From positions 29,294-93,293 of the forward strand of contig NZ_JALHBS010000019.1 of the NCBI RefSeq assembly GCF_024195285.1: a stretch of DNA of 64,000 bases. Reading direction: 5' to 3'. This DNA comes from Aurantimonas marianensis (lineage in GTDB: Bacteria; Pseudomonadota; Alphaproteobacteria; Rhizobiales; Rhizobiaceae). The position numbers and the translations under genes are program-made. Shown piece by piece: positions 14,583-24,105 of the stretch. The notes below the pieces were generated by a model that searched no databases, was not told where the DNA came from, and saw nothing but the letters and a program-made list of their open reading frames with translations. Within the stretch, counting starts at the first letter, position 1; each line of letters starts with the position of its first letter.

Positions 14583-14704
14583 GTCACCTCCACCCGCTCG
14601 GGACGGTGTCGCTCGGCGCGGACCCGTATCACCGACCGGTGTCTGACTATCGCGTCAGGCGCTCCGCGACGCAAGCGATGTTCCGCCCCTGCCGCAGCTG
14701 GGTA

Positions 14705-15766
14705 TCAGTCGACCCAGCCCCTCAGCTCCCGCCGCACCATCGCCTCGATGACGTCCATGCCCGGCTCGGAATCGTTGAGGCATGGGATGTGGCTGAACTT
14801 CTCGCCGCCGGCCTCGTGGAAGATCTCCCCTGCCTCGCCGGCGATCTCCTCCAGGGTTTCCAAGCAGTCGGAAACGAAGCCGGGATTGAGCACGGCGATG
14901 CGCTTGATCCCTTCCTTGGCGAGGGCTTCGACGGTCTTGTCGGTATAGGGCTGCAGCCATTCCTCCGGCCCGAAGCGCGACTGGAAGGTGGTCATCAGCC
15001 GACCCGGCTGCCAGCCGAGCCGCTCCTCAAGCAGCCGCGAGGTCTTCTGGCAGTGACAGTGATAAGGATCGCCCTTGCGGAAATAGCTCTGCGGGATGCC
15101 ATGATAGGAGGCAATCACGCGCTCCGGTTCGTAATCGAGGCCGGCGAGGCGGATCTCGATCGAGCGGGCGAGCGCATCGATATAGACCGGCTCGTCGTGA
15201 TAGGCTGGCACCGTGCGCACCGCCGGCATCCAGCGCTTGCCCATCATGTGCTCGAAGAACTTGTCGTTCACCGTCGCCGTGGTCGAGGCCGCATATTGCG
15301 GATACAGCGGATAAACCAGAATGCGCTCGCACCCCCGGTCCAGAAGCGCGTCAGTGCGCTCGGCGATCGAGGGCTGGCCATAGCGCATCGCCCAGTCGAC
15401 GACGACGGCGGCCTCGCCGGCCATGCGCGCCGCCAGTTTCTCTCCCTGGGCCCGCGTAAAGGTCCGCAGCGGCGATTCGTTGCGTTCCTTGTTCCAGATT
15501 TCGGCATAGGCGGCGCCGGATTTCTTCGGTCGTGTGTTGAGCACGATGCCGTAGAGGATCGGATACCAGGCGGCGCGCGGCCACTCGATGACCCGCTTGT
15601 CGGAGAGGAACTCCTTGAGATAGCGCCGCATCGGCTTGAAATCGGTGCCGTCCGGCGTGCCGAGATTGACGAGGAGAACGCCGACCTTCGGCTGTTTTAC
15701 CGGCGGATGTCTCGGGGGGAGGGGGCCGATTGCCCGCTCGGCGATCGTCTTGGTCAGGGCATTCAT
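14705..15766 (-). CDS. hemH: Ferrochelatase
   Basis: Inserts ferrous iron into protoporphyrin IX, the last step of protoheme synthesis. The protein is about 353 aa, typical for proteobacterial HemH. The N-terminal V-L-L-V-N-L-G-T-P-D block and the active-site block S-Y-H-G-I-P-Q-S-Y (catalytic His) are present. It is followed by Y-H-C-H-C-Q-K-T and the iron-site region F-Q-S-R-F-G-P-E-E-W-L. I chose the ATG at 15766, with AAGGA about seven bases upstream, over a GTG at 15799. The preceding omp10-like gene is on the same strand, 230 bp upstream. Confidence 0.96.
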   Translation of the reverse strand: MNALTKTIAERAIGPLPPRHPPVKQPKVGVLLVNLGTPDGTDFKPMRRYLKEFLSDKRVIEWPRAAWYPILYGIVLNTRPKKSGAAYAEIWNKERNESPLRTFTRAQGEKLAARMAGEAAVVVDWAMRYGQPSIAERTDALLDRGCERILVYPLYPQYAASTTATVNDKFFEHMMGKRWMPAVRTVPAYHDEPVYIDALARSIEIRLAGLDYEPERVIASYHGIPQSYFRKGDPYHCHCQKTSRLLEERLGWQPGRLMTTFQSRFGPEEWLQPYTDKTVEALAKEGIKRIAVLNPGFVSDCLETLEEIAGEAGEIFHEAGGEKFSHIPCLNDSEPGMDVIEAMVRRELRGWVD

Positions 15767-15996
15767 CGTCGCGTCCTTGCACAGCCTCGCGGGAAGCACA
15801 GTCTCGCCGAGGCACAGTCTTGTTTGGCTCGTCGCTGGGGCATCGGTCAGTCGCCGCGACCACGCGGCCCGACACCCCGGTGGACCGCTCGCCGATCATC
15901 CTGGCCAGTCGCGGCGCCGTCGTCAGCGATCGGGATACAGGAGATCCTGCGGGTGGTGAAGCGGCTCGATCCCATTTGCGACTGCGACAAAACTCC

Positions 15997-16359
15997 TCAG
16001 GCGCGGGCGAGGTCGAAGCGATTGCCACTGGATGTCGCGCAGGAAAGACGATTCGTCTCGACCTGATTGCAGTTGGCCGAAACCTGCTGGTTGCGCGTGG
16101 TGGATGTGTAGAGAAGATTGATCTGGCCGGGGCCGAGATCGGTATAGTTGCCGGAGGCGAGGAGCCCGTTGGTCGCCCGCTCGACCGTGGTGAAACGGCC
16201 ATTCTGGAAGGTCGCCGTATAGGCGACCGGTCCCCCGATGGAGGCCCAGCGTCCCTCGATGCCTTGCGGCTGAGTTGGCAGCACCTCGGCTCGCTGCTGG
16301 GTCTGGCAAGCGCTTAGCGCAAAAGTCGCGAGCAAAAGAGAAACGGCAACAGGACGCAT
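15997..16359 (-). CDS. omp10: Omp10-like outer-membrane lipoprotein
   Basis: A 120-aa lipoprotein. The signal peptide ends in a lipobox L-S-A-C, with the lipidated Cys at residue 18. The mature part contains G-I-E-G-R-W, L-A-S-G-N-Y and a C-terminal L-S-C-A-T-S-S-G-N-R-F-D-L segment. These match Brucella outer-membrane lipoprotein Omp10 as I recall it (G-I-E-G-S-W, L-A-E-G-N-Y, L-N-C-T-S-S-A-G-S-R-F). The two mature cysteines probably form a disulfide. Related proteins have a small beta-barrel MliC/AprI-like fold; the exact role here is unknown. The ATG at 16359 puts the charged residue right before the hydrophobic core; an in-frame TTG at 16372 is less likely. Confidence 0.85.
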   Translation of the reverse strand: MRPVAVSLLLATFALSACQTQQRAEVLPTQPQGIEGRWASIGGPVAYTATFQNGRFTTVERATNGLLASGNYTDLGPGQINLLYTSTTRNQQVSANCNQVETNRLSCATSSGNRFDLARA

Positions 16360-16573
16360 CAGAAGAAACCCCAAAATCTAGGCGAGAAACCCCCATGGGC
16401 GGTGTCACGCGTGTACCAAACCCCATCGGGACCGACCACAACCAGTCGTGCAAGCCTAAGCCACGCCACGATTAAAAGTCTATCGTAATTTGAGCGAATT
16501 GCCCTGGATCAAGGTGCCGTCGCATCGCCAGCGTCATCATCGCCGTCCGGCAAGATGCTCAAAGGAGATCGCC

Positions 16574-17341
16574 ATGTTCGCGCAACTGGCCGCCCCGGAC
16601 CATGTCCTCGCTTTTCGGCTGAGCGGCAAGGTCACGGGCGACGATATCGCACGCTATAAGACCCTGCTCGATGCGATGCTGAAGGCACATGACGCCATCG
16701 GCCTTTGCGTCGACATCACGGGCCTTTCCGACATGGAAGGGGACGCGCTTGTCGCGGGGATGAAAGCCGACTTGGAATTGCTATCCCATCTTGGTCAATT
16801 CCGGCGCTGTGCGCTGATCTCCGACAAGGAATGGCCGCGCGCGCTCACCCGTTTCGTCGGCCCCTTGCTCCCGAACTTCGAAATCAAGAGCTTTGCTCCG
16901 GAGCAATATGACGAAGCGCTGAAATGGGCCGCAGAGCCGGCCGCGGCGCCGAAAACCGATAAGCCGGCTGTGCGTTTCTTGCCGACGTCGCGGAACGACG
17001 TGCTTGGCTTCGAACTCGACGGCGTGATCTCGGAAAAGGAATTTCCGGCCGTGCTCGCTCGGATCAATGGTTTGTTCGACAGTCATGAAAAGGTCCGCCT
17101 CCTCGGCCGGATCAAGCATCTGGGCGGCTTCGATCCGGCTATCCTCATGCAGAGCGGTCTGGTTTCAATGAAGCTCGCGGCCCTGCGGAAAGTGGAACGC
17201 TACGCGATCGTCGGCGCGCCCGGATGGATGTCCAAGATGATCTCGACGATGAATCCGCTGTTCGATGTCGACATGCGCGCATTCCCCGCCGAGCGGGAAG
17301 CCGACGCATGGGCATGGATCGAGACAGAGCCGGCGCGGTAG
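16574..17341 (+). CDS. SpoIIAA-like (STAS-fold) protein, two tandem domains
   Basis: A 255-aa cytoplasmic protein made of two SpoIIAA-like domains. The first covers about residues 1-120 (V-L-A-F-R-L-S-G-K-V-T-G-D-D then C-V-D-I-T-G-L-S). The second covers about 138-250 (V-L-G-F-E-L-D-G-V-I-S-E-K-E-F). The parallel motifs show an internal duplication. STAS-fold proteins of this type are known to bind lipids or act as phospho-regulated switches, but the usual phosphoserine motif is not evident, so the function is open. The ATG at 16574 has AAGGAG seven bases upstream. It is divergent from the omp10-like gene. Confidence 0.85.
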   Translation: MFAQLAAPDHVLAFRLSGKVTGDDIARYKTLLDAMLKAHDAIGLCVDITGLSDMEGDALVAGMKADLELLSHLGQFRRCALISDKEWPRALTRFVGPLLPNFEIKSFAPEQYDEALKWAAEPAAAPKTDKPAVRFLPTSRNDVLGFELDGVISEKEFPAVLARINGLFDSHEKVRLLGRIKHLGGFDPAILMQSGLVSMKLAALRKVERYAIVGAPGWMSKMISTMNPLFDVDMRAFPAEREADAWAWIETEPAR

Positions 17342-17364
17342 CGTTGCCGCGGCATGCCGACGCT

Positions 17365-17811
17365 CTACCCGACGGTTTCGGCCTTGCGGGACGGGATGAC
17401 GGAATGTATCGAGCCGATCGTCTCGATCGACCTTATGCGGTTGTCGCTCGTGAAGGCGAACCAATACATGGTCGTGCCGGTGATCAGCGTCCCGGTCTTG
17501 TCGTCCCTGCGGGACCAGTCACAACGGCTAGCCGCTTCGTCCATCTCGCAGACGAGACCGCGCAATTCGTAGGAAATGTAGCTGGTGCGCTTCAGCATCT
17601 CGTCGAAAAAGGCGCGCGCCTGCTCCTGCCCATGAAGGCGGAATTCGCCTTCCATCCGGCCAAACCACGGCGTGTCGGACTGCTCTGCGTTGCTGCGCTG
17701 GGAGATCGTGGCCCCAGGGGCGAAATGCCGGGCTATCGACCCGGCCGCTCCCGCCATCACCGCTTCCATCACTTCTTCGACGACCGCGCGCTTCGCGTCG
17801 GTATCAGCCAT
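17365..17811 (-). CDS. SnoaL-like / NTF2-fold protein
   Basis: A 148-aa protein with the length and pattern of the SnoaL/NTF2-like superfamily: an N-terminal helix (K-R-A-V-V-E-E-V-M-E-A-V), then alternating strands and a closing R-I-R-S-I-E-T-I-G-S. Such cone-shaped folds serve as enzymes or ligand-binding proteins, and nothing here identifies the ligand. The ATG at 17811 is preceded by GGAG six bases upstream. It is convergent with the SpoIIAA-like gene and downstream of homospermidine synthase on the same strand, 114 bp apart. Confidence 0.75.
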   Translation of the reverse strand: MADTDAKRAVVEEVMEAVMAGAAGSIARHFAPGATISQRSNAEQSDTPWFGRMEGEFRLHGQEQARAFFDEMLKRTSYISYELRGLVCEMDEAASRCDWSRRDDKTGTLITGTTMYWFAFTSDNRIRSIETIGSIHSVIPSRKAETVG

Positions 17812-17925
17812 GCATTGCTCCGGGAGGGACCGGACAGAAAGCCGATCCCCCAAATTGTAGACATCTTACGTCCCGACGCCGCATCGCCAGTCGAATACGC
17901 ACACGCGTACCCTGCCGGTAAATGC

Positions 17926-19371
17926 TCAGCGAACGAGGATGTTCCGGAACTGCCAAGGGTCTTTTTCATCGAGGTCCTCGGGGAAGAGCCCCGGACGATC
18001 GGTCAAGGGCGTCCAATCGGTGTAATAGCCCTTGACTGGACCAAGATAGGGGGACTGTACCTCGAGGCAGCGCTTGTAGTCCATTTCGTCGGTCTCAACG
18101 ATGCCGGACTCGGGGTTTTCCAACGCCCAAACCATGCCCGCCAGGACAGCCGAAGTCACCTGCAGACCGGTGGCGTTCTGGTAGGGCGCGAGCTTGCGGG
18201 TTTCCTCCAGCGACAGCTGCGAGCCATACCAGTAGGCATTTTTGTCGTGGCCGTAGAGCAAGACGCCGAGCTCGTCGATGCCGTCGATCAGCTCGTTTTC
18301 GTCGAGGACATGATGCTCCGGCTGGATCTTGCCGGCCGCGCCGAATAGCTCATGCAGCGACAGGACGGCGTCGTTGCAGGGATGATAGGCATAGTGGCAG
18401 GTCGGCCGGTAGGTGACCTCGTCGTCGCGGTTGCGATGGGTGAAGAAGTCCGCGATCGAGATGGATTCGTTGTGGGTAACGAGGAAGCCGTATTGTGGTC
18501 CCGGCGTCGGGCACCAGGTCCGCACCCGCGTATTGGCGCCCGGCTGCTCCAGAAAGATCGCCGACTGGTGGCCCTTCTTGTGCTTGTTGGCGTTCTTCGG
18601 CATCCACTTCTCGTGGGTGCCCCAGCCCAGTTCCGCCGGCTGCATGCCCTCCGAGAGGAAACCCTCGACCGACCAAGTGTTCCAGAACACGTTCATCGGC
18701 TTTGGCGCCTTGGCAAGCTGGGTGTCGCGCTCGGCGATATGGATGCCCTTGACGCCGGCCTTCTTCATCAGCTTGGCCCAGCCGTCGCGGTCGTCCTGCG
18801 CCGGCTCCTCGAAATCGAGGCCGACCTCGCGGGCGACATCGACCAGCGCCTGCTTGACGAACCAGGAGACCATGCCCGGATTGGCACCGCAGCAGGAGAC
18901 GGCGGTCGTGCCGCCGGGATTCTTGCGCTTCTCCTTGCGAACGGTTTCGCGCAAGGCATAATTGGTGCGGTCGGCGTTGGAGAGAGACTCGTCGAAGTAA
19001 AAGCCGAGCCACGGCTCGACGACGGTATCGATGTAGAGGACGCCGAGTTCGCGGCAGAGCTTGATCAGGTCGAGCGACCCGGTGTCGACCGACAGATTGA
19101 CGCAGAAGCCCTGGCCGTCGCCCTCGGTGAGCAGCGGGGTCAAAAGATCCCGATAGTTTTTCCGCGTCACCGCTTCGTTGACGAAGCGGATACCGCGTTC
19201 GTCGAGGAGATGCTTGTCGGCGTCGTTCGGATCGATGACCGTCATTCGGCTTTTGTCGTAGTCGAAATGGCGTTCGATGAGGGGCAGGGTGCCCTTGCCG
19301 ATAGAGCCGAAACCGATCATCACAACCGGGCCGGTTATCTTGGCGTGGATCGGGTGGTTCTTCTTGGCCAT
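17926..19371 (-). CDS. hss: Homospermidine synthase
   Basis: NAD-dependent enzyme that makes sym-homospermidine from putrescine (or spermidine plus putrescine), a polyamine typical of Rhizobiales. At 481 aa it is full length for the bacterial type. The N-terminal NAD-binding motif is I-G-F-G-S-I-G-K-G near residue 20. Conserved blocks are Y-I-D-T-V-V-E-P-W near residue 135, C-G-A-N-P-G-M-V-S near residue 200 and the W-G-T-H-E-K-W segment. It is divergent from the rsm22-like gene across 182 bp. The two genes are functionally linked only in that polyamines act on ribosomes. Confidence 0.95.
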   Translation of the reverse strand: MAKKNHPIHAKITGPVVMIGFGSIGKGTLPLIERHFDYDKSRMTVIDPNDADKHLLDERGIRFVNEAVTRKNYRDLLTPLLTEGDGQGFCVNLSVDTGSLDLIKLCRELGVLYIDTVVEPWLGFYFDESLSNADRTNYALRETVRKEKRKNPGGTTAVSCCGANPGMVSWFVKQALVDVAREVGLDFEEPAQDDRDGWAKLMKKAGVKGIHIAERDTQLAKAPKPMNVFWNTWSVEGFLSEGMQPAELGWGTHEKWMPKNANKHKKGHQSAIFLEQPGANTRVRTWCPTPGPQYGFLVTHNESISIADFFTHRNRDDEVTYRPTCHYAYHPCNDAVLSLHELFGAAGKIQPEHHVLDENELIDGIDELGVLLYGHDKNAYWYGSQLSLEETRKLAPYQNATGLQVTSAVLAGMVWALENPESGIVETDEMDYKRCLEVQSPYLGPVKGYYTDWTPLTDRPGLFPEDLDEKDPWQFRNILVR

Positions 19372-19553
19372 GCGGCATTCCTTTCGATGATCGTTGCGCC
19401 GTAACGTTGGGCGAAGCCGCTAGAGCAGTTCGACGACGAATGGAAGAGCAGGGGGAGCCAGCGCGATGACCGGACGGCTTGATCGAGGAGTAAAGCAGCC
19501 GTGATCGACGCGATAGCGAGACCGTCGAGCTCACCATTGCGGCAGGCTGTTCG

Positions 19554-20519
19554 ATGCAACTTCCCGCCGCGTTGAGACAGGCGCTCGACGCACGTCTCGA
19601 CCGCCATGCGCTCGATGACTTGCGGAGTGCGGGGGAACGGCTTTCGGGACGCTACCGCGCAGAGATCCGCGACGGGAGGCGCCACCTCGATGGCGAGCCG
19701 GCGGTGCTTGCCTATCTCGCCGCCCGCATGCCGGCGACTTTCGCCGCCATCCGGGCGAGCCTGGAGCAGATCGTCCTGCGGCGTCCGGATTTCGCGCCAG
19801 AAACCCTGCTCGATATCGGTGCCGGGCCGGGCACGGCGCTGTGGGCCGCCAACGATGCTTTCGACAGCCTGCGCGAGGCGACGCTGGTAGAGGCGAGCGC
19901 GCCGGCGCTCGGCGTTGGCCAAGGGCTGGCGCAAGAGGGATTGGCGGTGGCGACGCGTTGGGTTCGCGGCGACGCGACGGCGGATCTGGCGGAACGCGCG
20001 TCGGCCGATCTGGTGACGCTCGCCTATGTCCTCGACGAATTGCCGCCCGACGCTCGGGGGGCGCTGGTCTTGCGGCTGTGGCAGCTAACGCAGGATGTCC
20101 TTGTGATCGTCGAGCCGGGTACGCCGGCCGGCTGGCAACGCATCCTCGCCGCGCGTGAACTGCTGCTGGCCGAGGGCGCGCAGCTGCTGGCGCCGTGTCC
20201 GCACGCCGACGACTGTCCTGTCGCCGCGCCCGATTGGTGCCACTTCGCCCAACGGGTCGCCCGCTCGCGCACCCACCGTCTTACCAAGCGCGGGACGGTT
20301 CCCTACGAGGACGAGAAATTCGCCTATCTGGCGGTCGCCCGCCGACCGGCCGTGCCGTTGACCGCGCGCGTTCTGGCCTCGCCCCGAAGCGGCAGCGGCA
20401 AGGTGCAGTTGAAAATCTGCACGTCGGACGGGCAGATGCGGGAGCAGATGGTCACCAAACGCGAGGGCGAAATGTTCCGCACCGCCCGCCGCCTCGACTG
20501 GGGCGATGCGATGGAATGA
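19554..20519 (+). CDS. Rsm22-family ribosomal small-subunit methyltransferase-like protein with Fe-S-type cysteines
   Basis: A 321-aa protein of the Rsm22/METTL17 family, which associates with the small ribosomal subunit. The SAM-binding-like motif L-D-I-G-A-G-P-G-T is near residue 88, and L-A-Y-V-L-D-E-L follows near residue 160. Cys215, Cys221 and Cys229 (6- and 8-residue steps, inside C-P-H-A-D-D-C-P and D-W-C-H-F-A-Q-R), plus Cys289, have the spacing of the 4Fe-4S ligands reported for human METTL17. A role in 30S assembly is family inference; methyltransferase activity has been questioned in this family. It is convergent with pepF. Confidence 0.88.
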   Translation: MQLPAALRQALDARLDRHALDDLRSAGERLSGRYRAEIRDGRRHLDGEPAVLAYLAARMPATFAAIRASLEQIVLRRPDFAPETLLDIGAGPGTALWAANDAFDSLREATLVEASAPALGVGQGLAQEGLAVATRWVRGDATADLAERASADLVTLAYVLDELPPDARGALVLRLWQLTQDVLVIVEPGTPAGWQRILAARELLLAEGAQLLAPCPHADDCPVAAPDWCHFAQRVARSRTHRLTKRGTVPYEDEKFAYLAVARRPAVPLTARVLASPRSGSGKVQLKICTSDGQMREQMVTKREGEMFRTARRLDWGDAME

Positions 20520-20544
20520 GAGAGAGGCTGGCTTGCCGCCCCGA

Positions 20545-22380
20545 TCAATCGTCCATCGCCTCCAATTCGTCGATGAAGCCGGAAATCATCGCCAGACCCT
20601 TCGACCAGAAGGCGGGATCGGAGGCATCGAGGCCGAAGGGCTTCAAAAGCTCGGAATGGTGCTTGGTGCCGCCGGCTTTCAGCATCTCGAAATATTTCTC
20701 CTGAAAGCCCGACTCGGAATTGCGGTAGACCGCGTAGAGCGAGTTCACCAGGCAGTCGCCGAACGCATAGGCGTAGACGTAGAAGGGCGAGTGGATGAAG
20801 TGCGGGACATAGGTCCAGTAGGTGTCGTAGCCGTCGCCGAGGCGCAGCGCCGGGCCGAGGCTGCGGGTCTGAACGTCCAGCCAGATTTCGCCGATCCGCT
20901 CGGTCGTTAGCTCGCCCTGGCGACGCTCTTCGTGCAGCGCCCGCTCGAACTGGTAGAAGGCGATCTGCCGGACCACCGTATTGATCATGTCCTCGACCTT
21001 GGAGGCCAGCAGCGTCTTGCGCTCGGCCTTGGTCTTGGCCTGTTCGAGCAGCGAGCGGAAGGTCAGCATCTCGCCGAACACCGAGGCGGTCTCGGCCAAT
21101 GTCAGCGGCGTCGCCGCCATCAGCGCGCCCTGCCGGCCGGCGAGTACCTGGTGGACGCCGTGGCCCAACTCATGCGCGAGCGTCATGACGTCGCGCGGCT
21201 TGCCCATGTAGTTGAGCAGCACATAGGGATGAACGCTCGGCACAGTCGGATGTGCGAAGGCTCCCGGCGATTTTCCTGGGCGGTTCGCCGCATCGATCCA
21301 GTCATTGGCGAAAAAGCGGTCGGCGATCGTCGCCATCTCCGGGGCAAAGCCGGAATAGGCCGACAGAACCGTCTGGCGCGCTTCGCCCCAGGAGATGTCG
21401 CGGCGGGTGGAATCGGGCAAGGGCGCGTTGCGGTCCCAGTATTCCAGAACGTCCAGCCCCAGCCATTTCGCCTTCATGGCGTAGTAGCGGTGGGAGATCG
21501 CCGGATAGGCCTCGCTTACCGCCTCCGACAAGGCGTCCACGACCTCGCGTTCGACCCGGTTGGCGAGATGGCGCGAGTCGGCGACATCGGTAAAACCGCG
21601 CCAGCGATCGGAAATCTCCTTGTCCTTGGCAAGCGTGTTGGTGATCAGCGTGAAGACCCGCAAATTCTCGCTGAAGACGTTGGCTAGGGCGCTGGCCGCC
21701 TTGCGCCGCTTCTCGCGCTCGGGGTCCTGCAAGAGGTTCAAGGTGGCTTCCAGCGCCAGGTCGTCGCCGTCCACCGTGAAGCGCAGCGACGTAAGCGTCT
21801 CGTCATACAGGCGATTCCAGGCGCCGCGGCCGGTGATCGCCTTTTCGTGAAACAGTTCCTCGACGCGATCCTCGAGCTGGAACGGCTTGTCCTTCCGCAG
21901 ATCGACGATCCAAGGGCGATAGTGCGCCAGCGCGGGGTCCCGCTCCATGGCGGCGTCCATCTCGGCATCCGCGATACGGTTGAGCTCCAGCGGGAAGAAC
22001 AGGAGCCGTGAGGAAATGTCGGTGACGCTCGACTGGATATCTCCGTAGAACTTCGCCCGCGCCGGATCGGACGTGTCGCCGGAATACACCAGCCCGGCAT
22101 AGGAGATGATCCGGCCCAGCAACTCTTCCAGCGCCTCGAATTCGACAACCGCCGCCGCCAGTCCCTCACCTTGGGCTTCGCCCCGAGCGGCTTCGGCAAG
22201 TCGGCCGCGCCAGCGGTTCTGGAAGGCCTCGGACTTTGCTCGTGCCCTTTCCAGATCGCTCTTGAGTTCGTCGCTATCCATCGCCGGATAAAGATCGGCC
22301 AAATTCCATTCCGGCAGCGCGCCGGTGTCGGCGGCGGCCGCTTCGGTTGCCGAGCGGGTCTGGAAAAAGCTCTGGGTCAT
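20545..22380 (-). CDS. pepF: Oligoendopeptidase F, M3 family metallopeptidase
   Basis: A cytoplasmic zinc peptidase of 611 aa that degrades oligopeptides. The zinc motif H-E-L-G-H (in L-A-H-E-L-G-H-G-V-H) lies near residue 400, with the third ligand glutamate in the downstream L-A-E-T-A-S-V-F-G-E block, both typical of M3B enzymes. The N-terminal helical PepF domain includes W-N-L-A-D-L-Y. The ATG at 22380 begins M-T-Q-S. It is divergent from the response regulator gene. Confidence 0.95.
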   Translation of the reverse strand: MTQSFFQTRSATEAAAADTGALPEWNLADLYPAMDSDELKSDLERARAKSEAFQNRWRGRLAEAARGEAQGEGLAAAVVEFEALEELLGRIISYAGLVYSGDTSDPARAKFYGDIQSSVTDISSRLLFFPLELNRIADAEMDAAMERDPALAHYRPWIVDLRKDKPFQLEDRVEELFHEKAITGRGAWNRLYDETLTSLRFTVDGDDLALEATLNLLQDPEREKRRKAASALANVFSENLRVFTLITNTLAKDKEISDRWRGFTDVADSRHLANRVEREVVDALSEAVSEAYPAISHRYYAMKAKWLGLDVLEYWDRNAPLPDSTRRDISWGEARQTVLSAYSGFAPEMATIADRFFANDWIDAANRPGKSPGAFAHPTVPSVHPYVLLNYMGKPRDVMTLAHELGHGVHQVLAGRQGALMAATPLTLAETASVFGEMLTFRSLLEQAKTKAERKTLLASKVEDMINTVVRQIAFYQFERALHEERRQGELTTERIGEIWLDVQTRSLGPALRLGDGYDTYWTYVPHFIHSPFYVYAYAFGDCLVNSLYAVYRNSESGFQEKYFEMLKAGGTKHHSELLKPFGLDASDPAFWSKGLAMISGFIDELEAMDD

Positions 22381-22557
22381 GGCATCGATCTCGTTGGCGA
22401 AGGGGAAAGGCTGGGCGGCGGGCAGGGCCGGTAGCAGCCATGTCGTTCAAATCAGACTGAAATCAACAGCGCATCGTTAGCCTTGCTTGTTCAGTCGAAT
22501 TTTAGCGGCGCGTGTCAGATTGGGTCATTCTCGCGGCAAGACGAGACGGAGGCCGAC

Positions 22558-24030
22558 ATGATCCAAGCCGTACTGATCGTCGACGATGATCCCATACAGC
22601 GACGCCTGCTCGACGCTCAAGTGGCACGGGCGGGACTTCGGTCGCTGCCGTGCGACGGCGGGCGCGCGGCACTCGATACGCTGCGCGACGGCGAGGGGGC
22701 GCGGATCGGTGCGGTCATCCTCGATCTGATGATGCCAGACATGAGTGGTCTGGAAGTGATGGCCGAGATGCGGCGCCGGCGACTGGACATTCCCGTGATC
22801 GTTCAGACGGCCAAGGGGTCGATCGACACGGTGGTCGAGGCAATGCGCGCCGGCGCATTCGACTTCGTCGTCAAGCCGGTCTCGCCGGAAAAGCTTCGGG
22901 CCACCCTCGACAAGGCGCTGCGGATGCGCGCCGCGACCCGGCGACGCGGTGGCAAATCCACCGACGCGCCCCGCCTCGACGACCCTGCGGCCTCCGCCGC
23001 CCTGCGGCCTGTGCTGTCGAACGCGGCGAAGGCGGCCGCCTCGGCGATCCCGGTGCTCATTCAAGGTGAGACCGGAGTCGGCAAGGAATGGCTCGCCCGC
23101 GCCATCCACGGGCATGGGGACCGCGCGATGGCCCCCTTCGTTCCCGTCAATTGCGGCGCGATGCCGACCGAGCTTGTCGAAAGCATCCTGTTCGGCCACG
23201 CCAAGGGGGCGTTCACGGACGCGACGGCGCATCACGAGGGCAAGTTCATCGAGGCCAATGGCGGCACGCTTTTTCTGGATGAGGTCGGCGAGTTATCGGC
23301 CAGCGCCCAGGTGAAACTACTGAGGGTGCTGCAAGACGGCGAAATCGATCTGGTCGGAGGCAAGATCCCGACAAGGACCGATGTCAGGATCATCTCGGCA
23401 ACCAACCGCGATCTCGCCGCGGCGGTCGCAGGGGGTCGGTTTCGCGAGGATCTCTACTATCGCCTCAACGCGTTCGAACTTTGCATTCCGCCCTTGCGGG
23501 AGCGCCGCGGCGAGATCGCGGCTCTTGCGCGCGGCTTCGTCGAGCGCTTCGTCGGTGTGGAGCGCGGCACGCGGGTCCGCGGTCTCTCCCGGGAGGCAAT
23601 TGCGATATTGTGCGGTTACGACTGGCCAGGCAACATCCGTCAACTGGAAAACATGATCCATCGCGCCGTGGTGTTGGGCGAGGAAGAGAGCCTCGTTGCC
23701 ACCGATTTCCCTCAGATCACGGCGCTCATCGCCGCCGATCCGCCGGGGCCGCTACAGCCGGAAGAATCCATCGCCGGCCATCCGGAACCGCGGGAAGTGG
23801 AAGACCAGGAAAAACCCTGGAGCGGTGTCGAACGGCGACACGACGCGCCGGCCTTCCCGCTGCGGGACGAAAACGGCGAAATCCGCCGCATGGAGGAGGT
23901 GGAGGCCGACCTGATCCGGCTTGCGTTGCATCAATATGACGGGCGGATGAGCGAGATCGCGCGGCGTCTCGGCATCGGTCGCTCGACGCTCTACCGAAAG
24001 CTGCGCGCCTACGATATCGCGGTCGACTGA
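22558..24030 (+). CDS. Sigma-54-dependent NtrC-family response regulator with GAFTDA loop
   Basis: A 490-aa regulator with three domains. The receiver (residues 1-125) has acidic V-D-D-D, phospho-acceptor Asp in L-D-L-M-M-P-D and Lys in V-K-P-V-S-P. The AAA+ domain (about 140-370) has Walker A G-E-T-G-V-G-K-E and L-F-L-D-E-V-G. A Fis-type helix-turn-helix closes the protein (M-S-E-I-A-R-R-L-G-I-G-R-S-T-L-Y). The sigma-54 contact loop reads G-A-F-T-D-A instead of the canonical G-A-F-T-G-A, a variant that also occurs elsewhere in the family. The ATG at 22558 has GGAGG five bases upstream; the longer frame lacks support. No histidine kinase is adjacent, so it is an orphan here. Targets unknown. 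Confidence 0.93.
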   Translation: MIQAVLIVDDDPIQRRLLDAQVARAGLRSLPCDGGRAALDTLRDGEGARIGAVILDLMMPDMSGLEVMAEMRRRRLDIPVIVQTAKGSIDTVVEAMRAGAFDFVVKPVSPEKLRATLDKALRMRAATRRRGGKSTDAPRLDDPAASAALRPVLSNAAKAAASAIPVLIQGETGVGKEWLARAIHGHGDRAMAPFVPVNCGAMPTELVESILFGHAKGAFTDATAHHEGKFIEANGGTLFLDEVGELSASAQVKLLRVLQDGEIDLVGGKIPTRTDVRIISATNRDLAAAVAGGRFREDLYYRLNAFELCIPPLRERRGEIAALARGFVERFVGVERGTRVRGLSREAIAILCGYDWPGNIRQLENMIHRAVVLGEEESLVATDFPQITALIAADPPGPLQPEESIAGHPEPREVEDQEKPWSGVERRHDAPAFPLRDENGEIRRMEEVEADLIRLALHQYDGRMSEIARRLGIGRSTLYRKLRAYDIAVD

Positions 24031-24105
24031 CCTCCCTCGTCATCTGCCCAACACCAGCCTCGGCAATGCCGGCCCCACGATTGCCCGCGCAGCGTCAAGT
24101 CAAAC

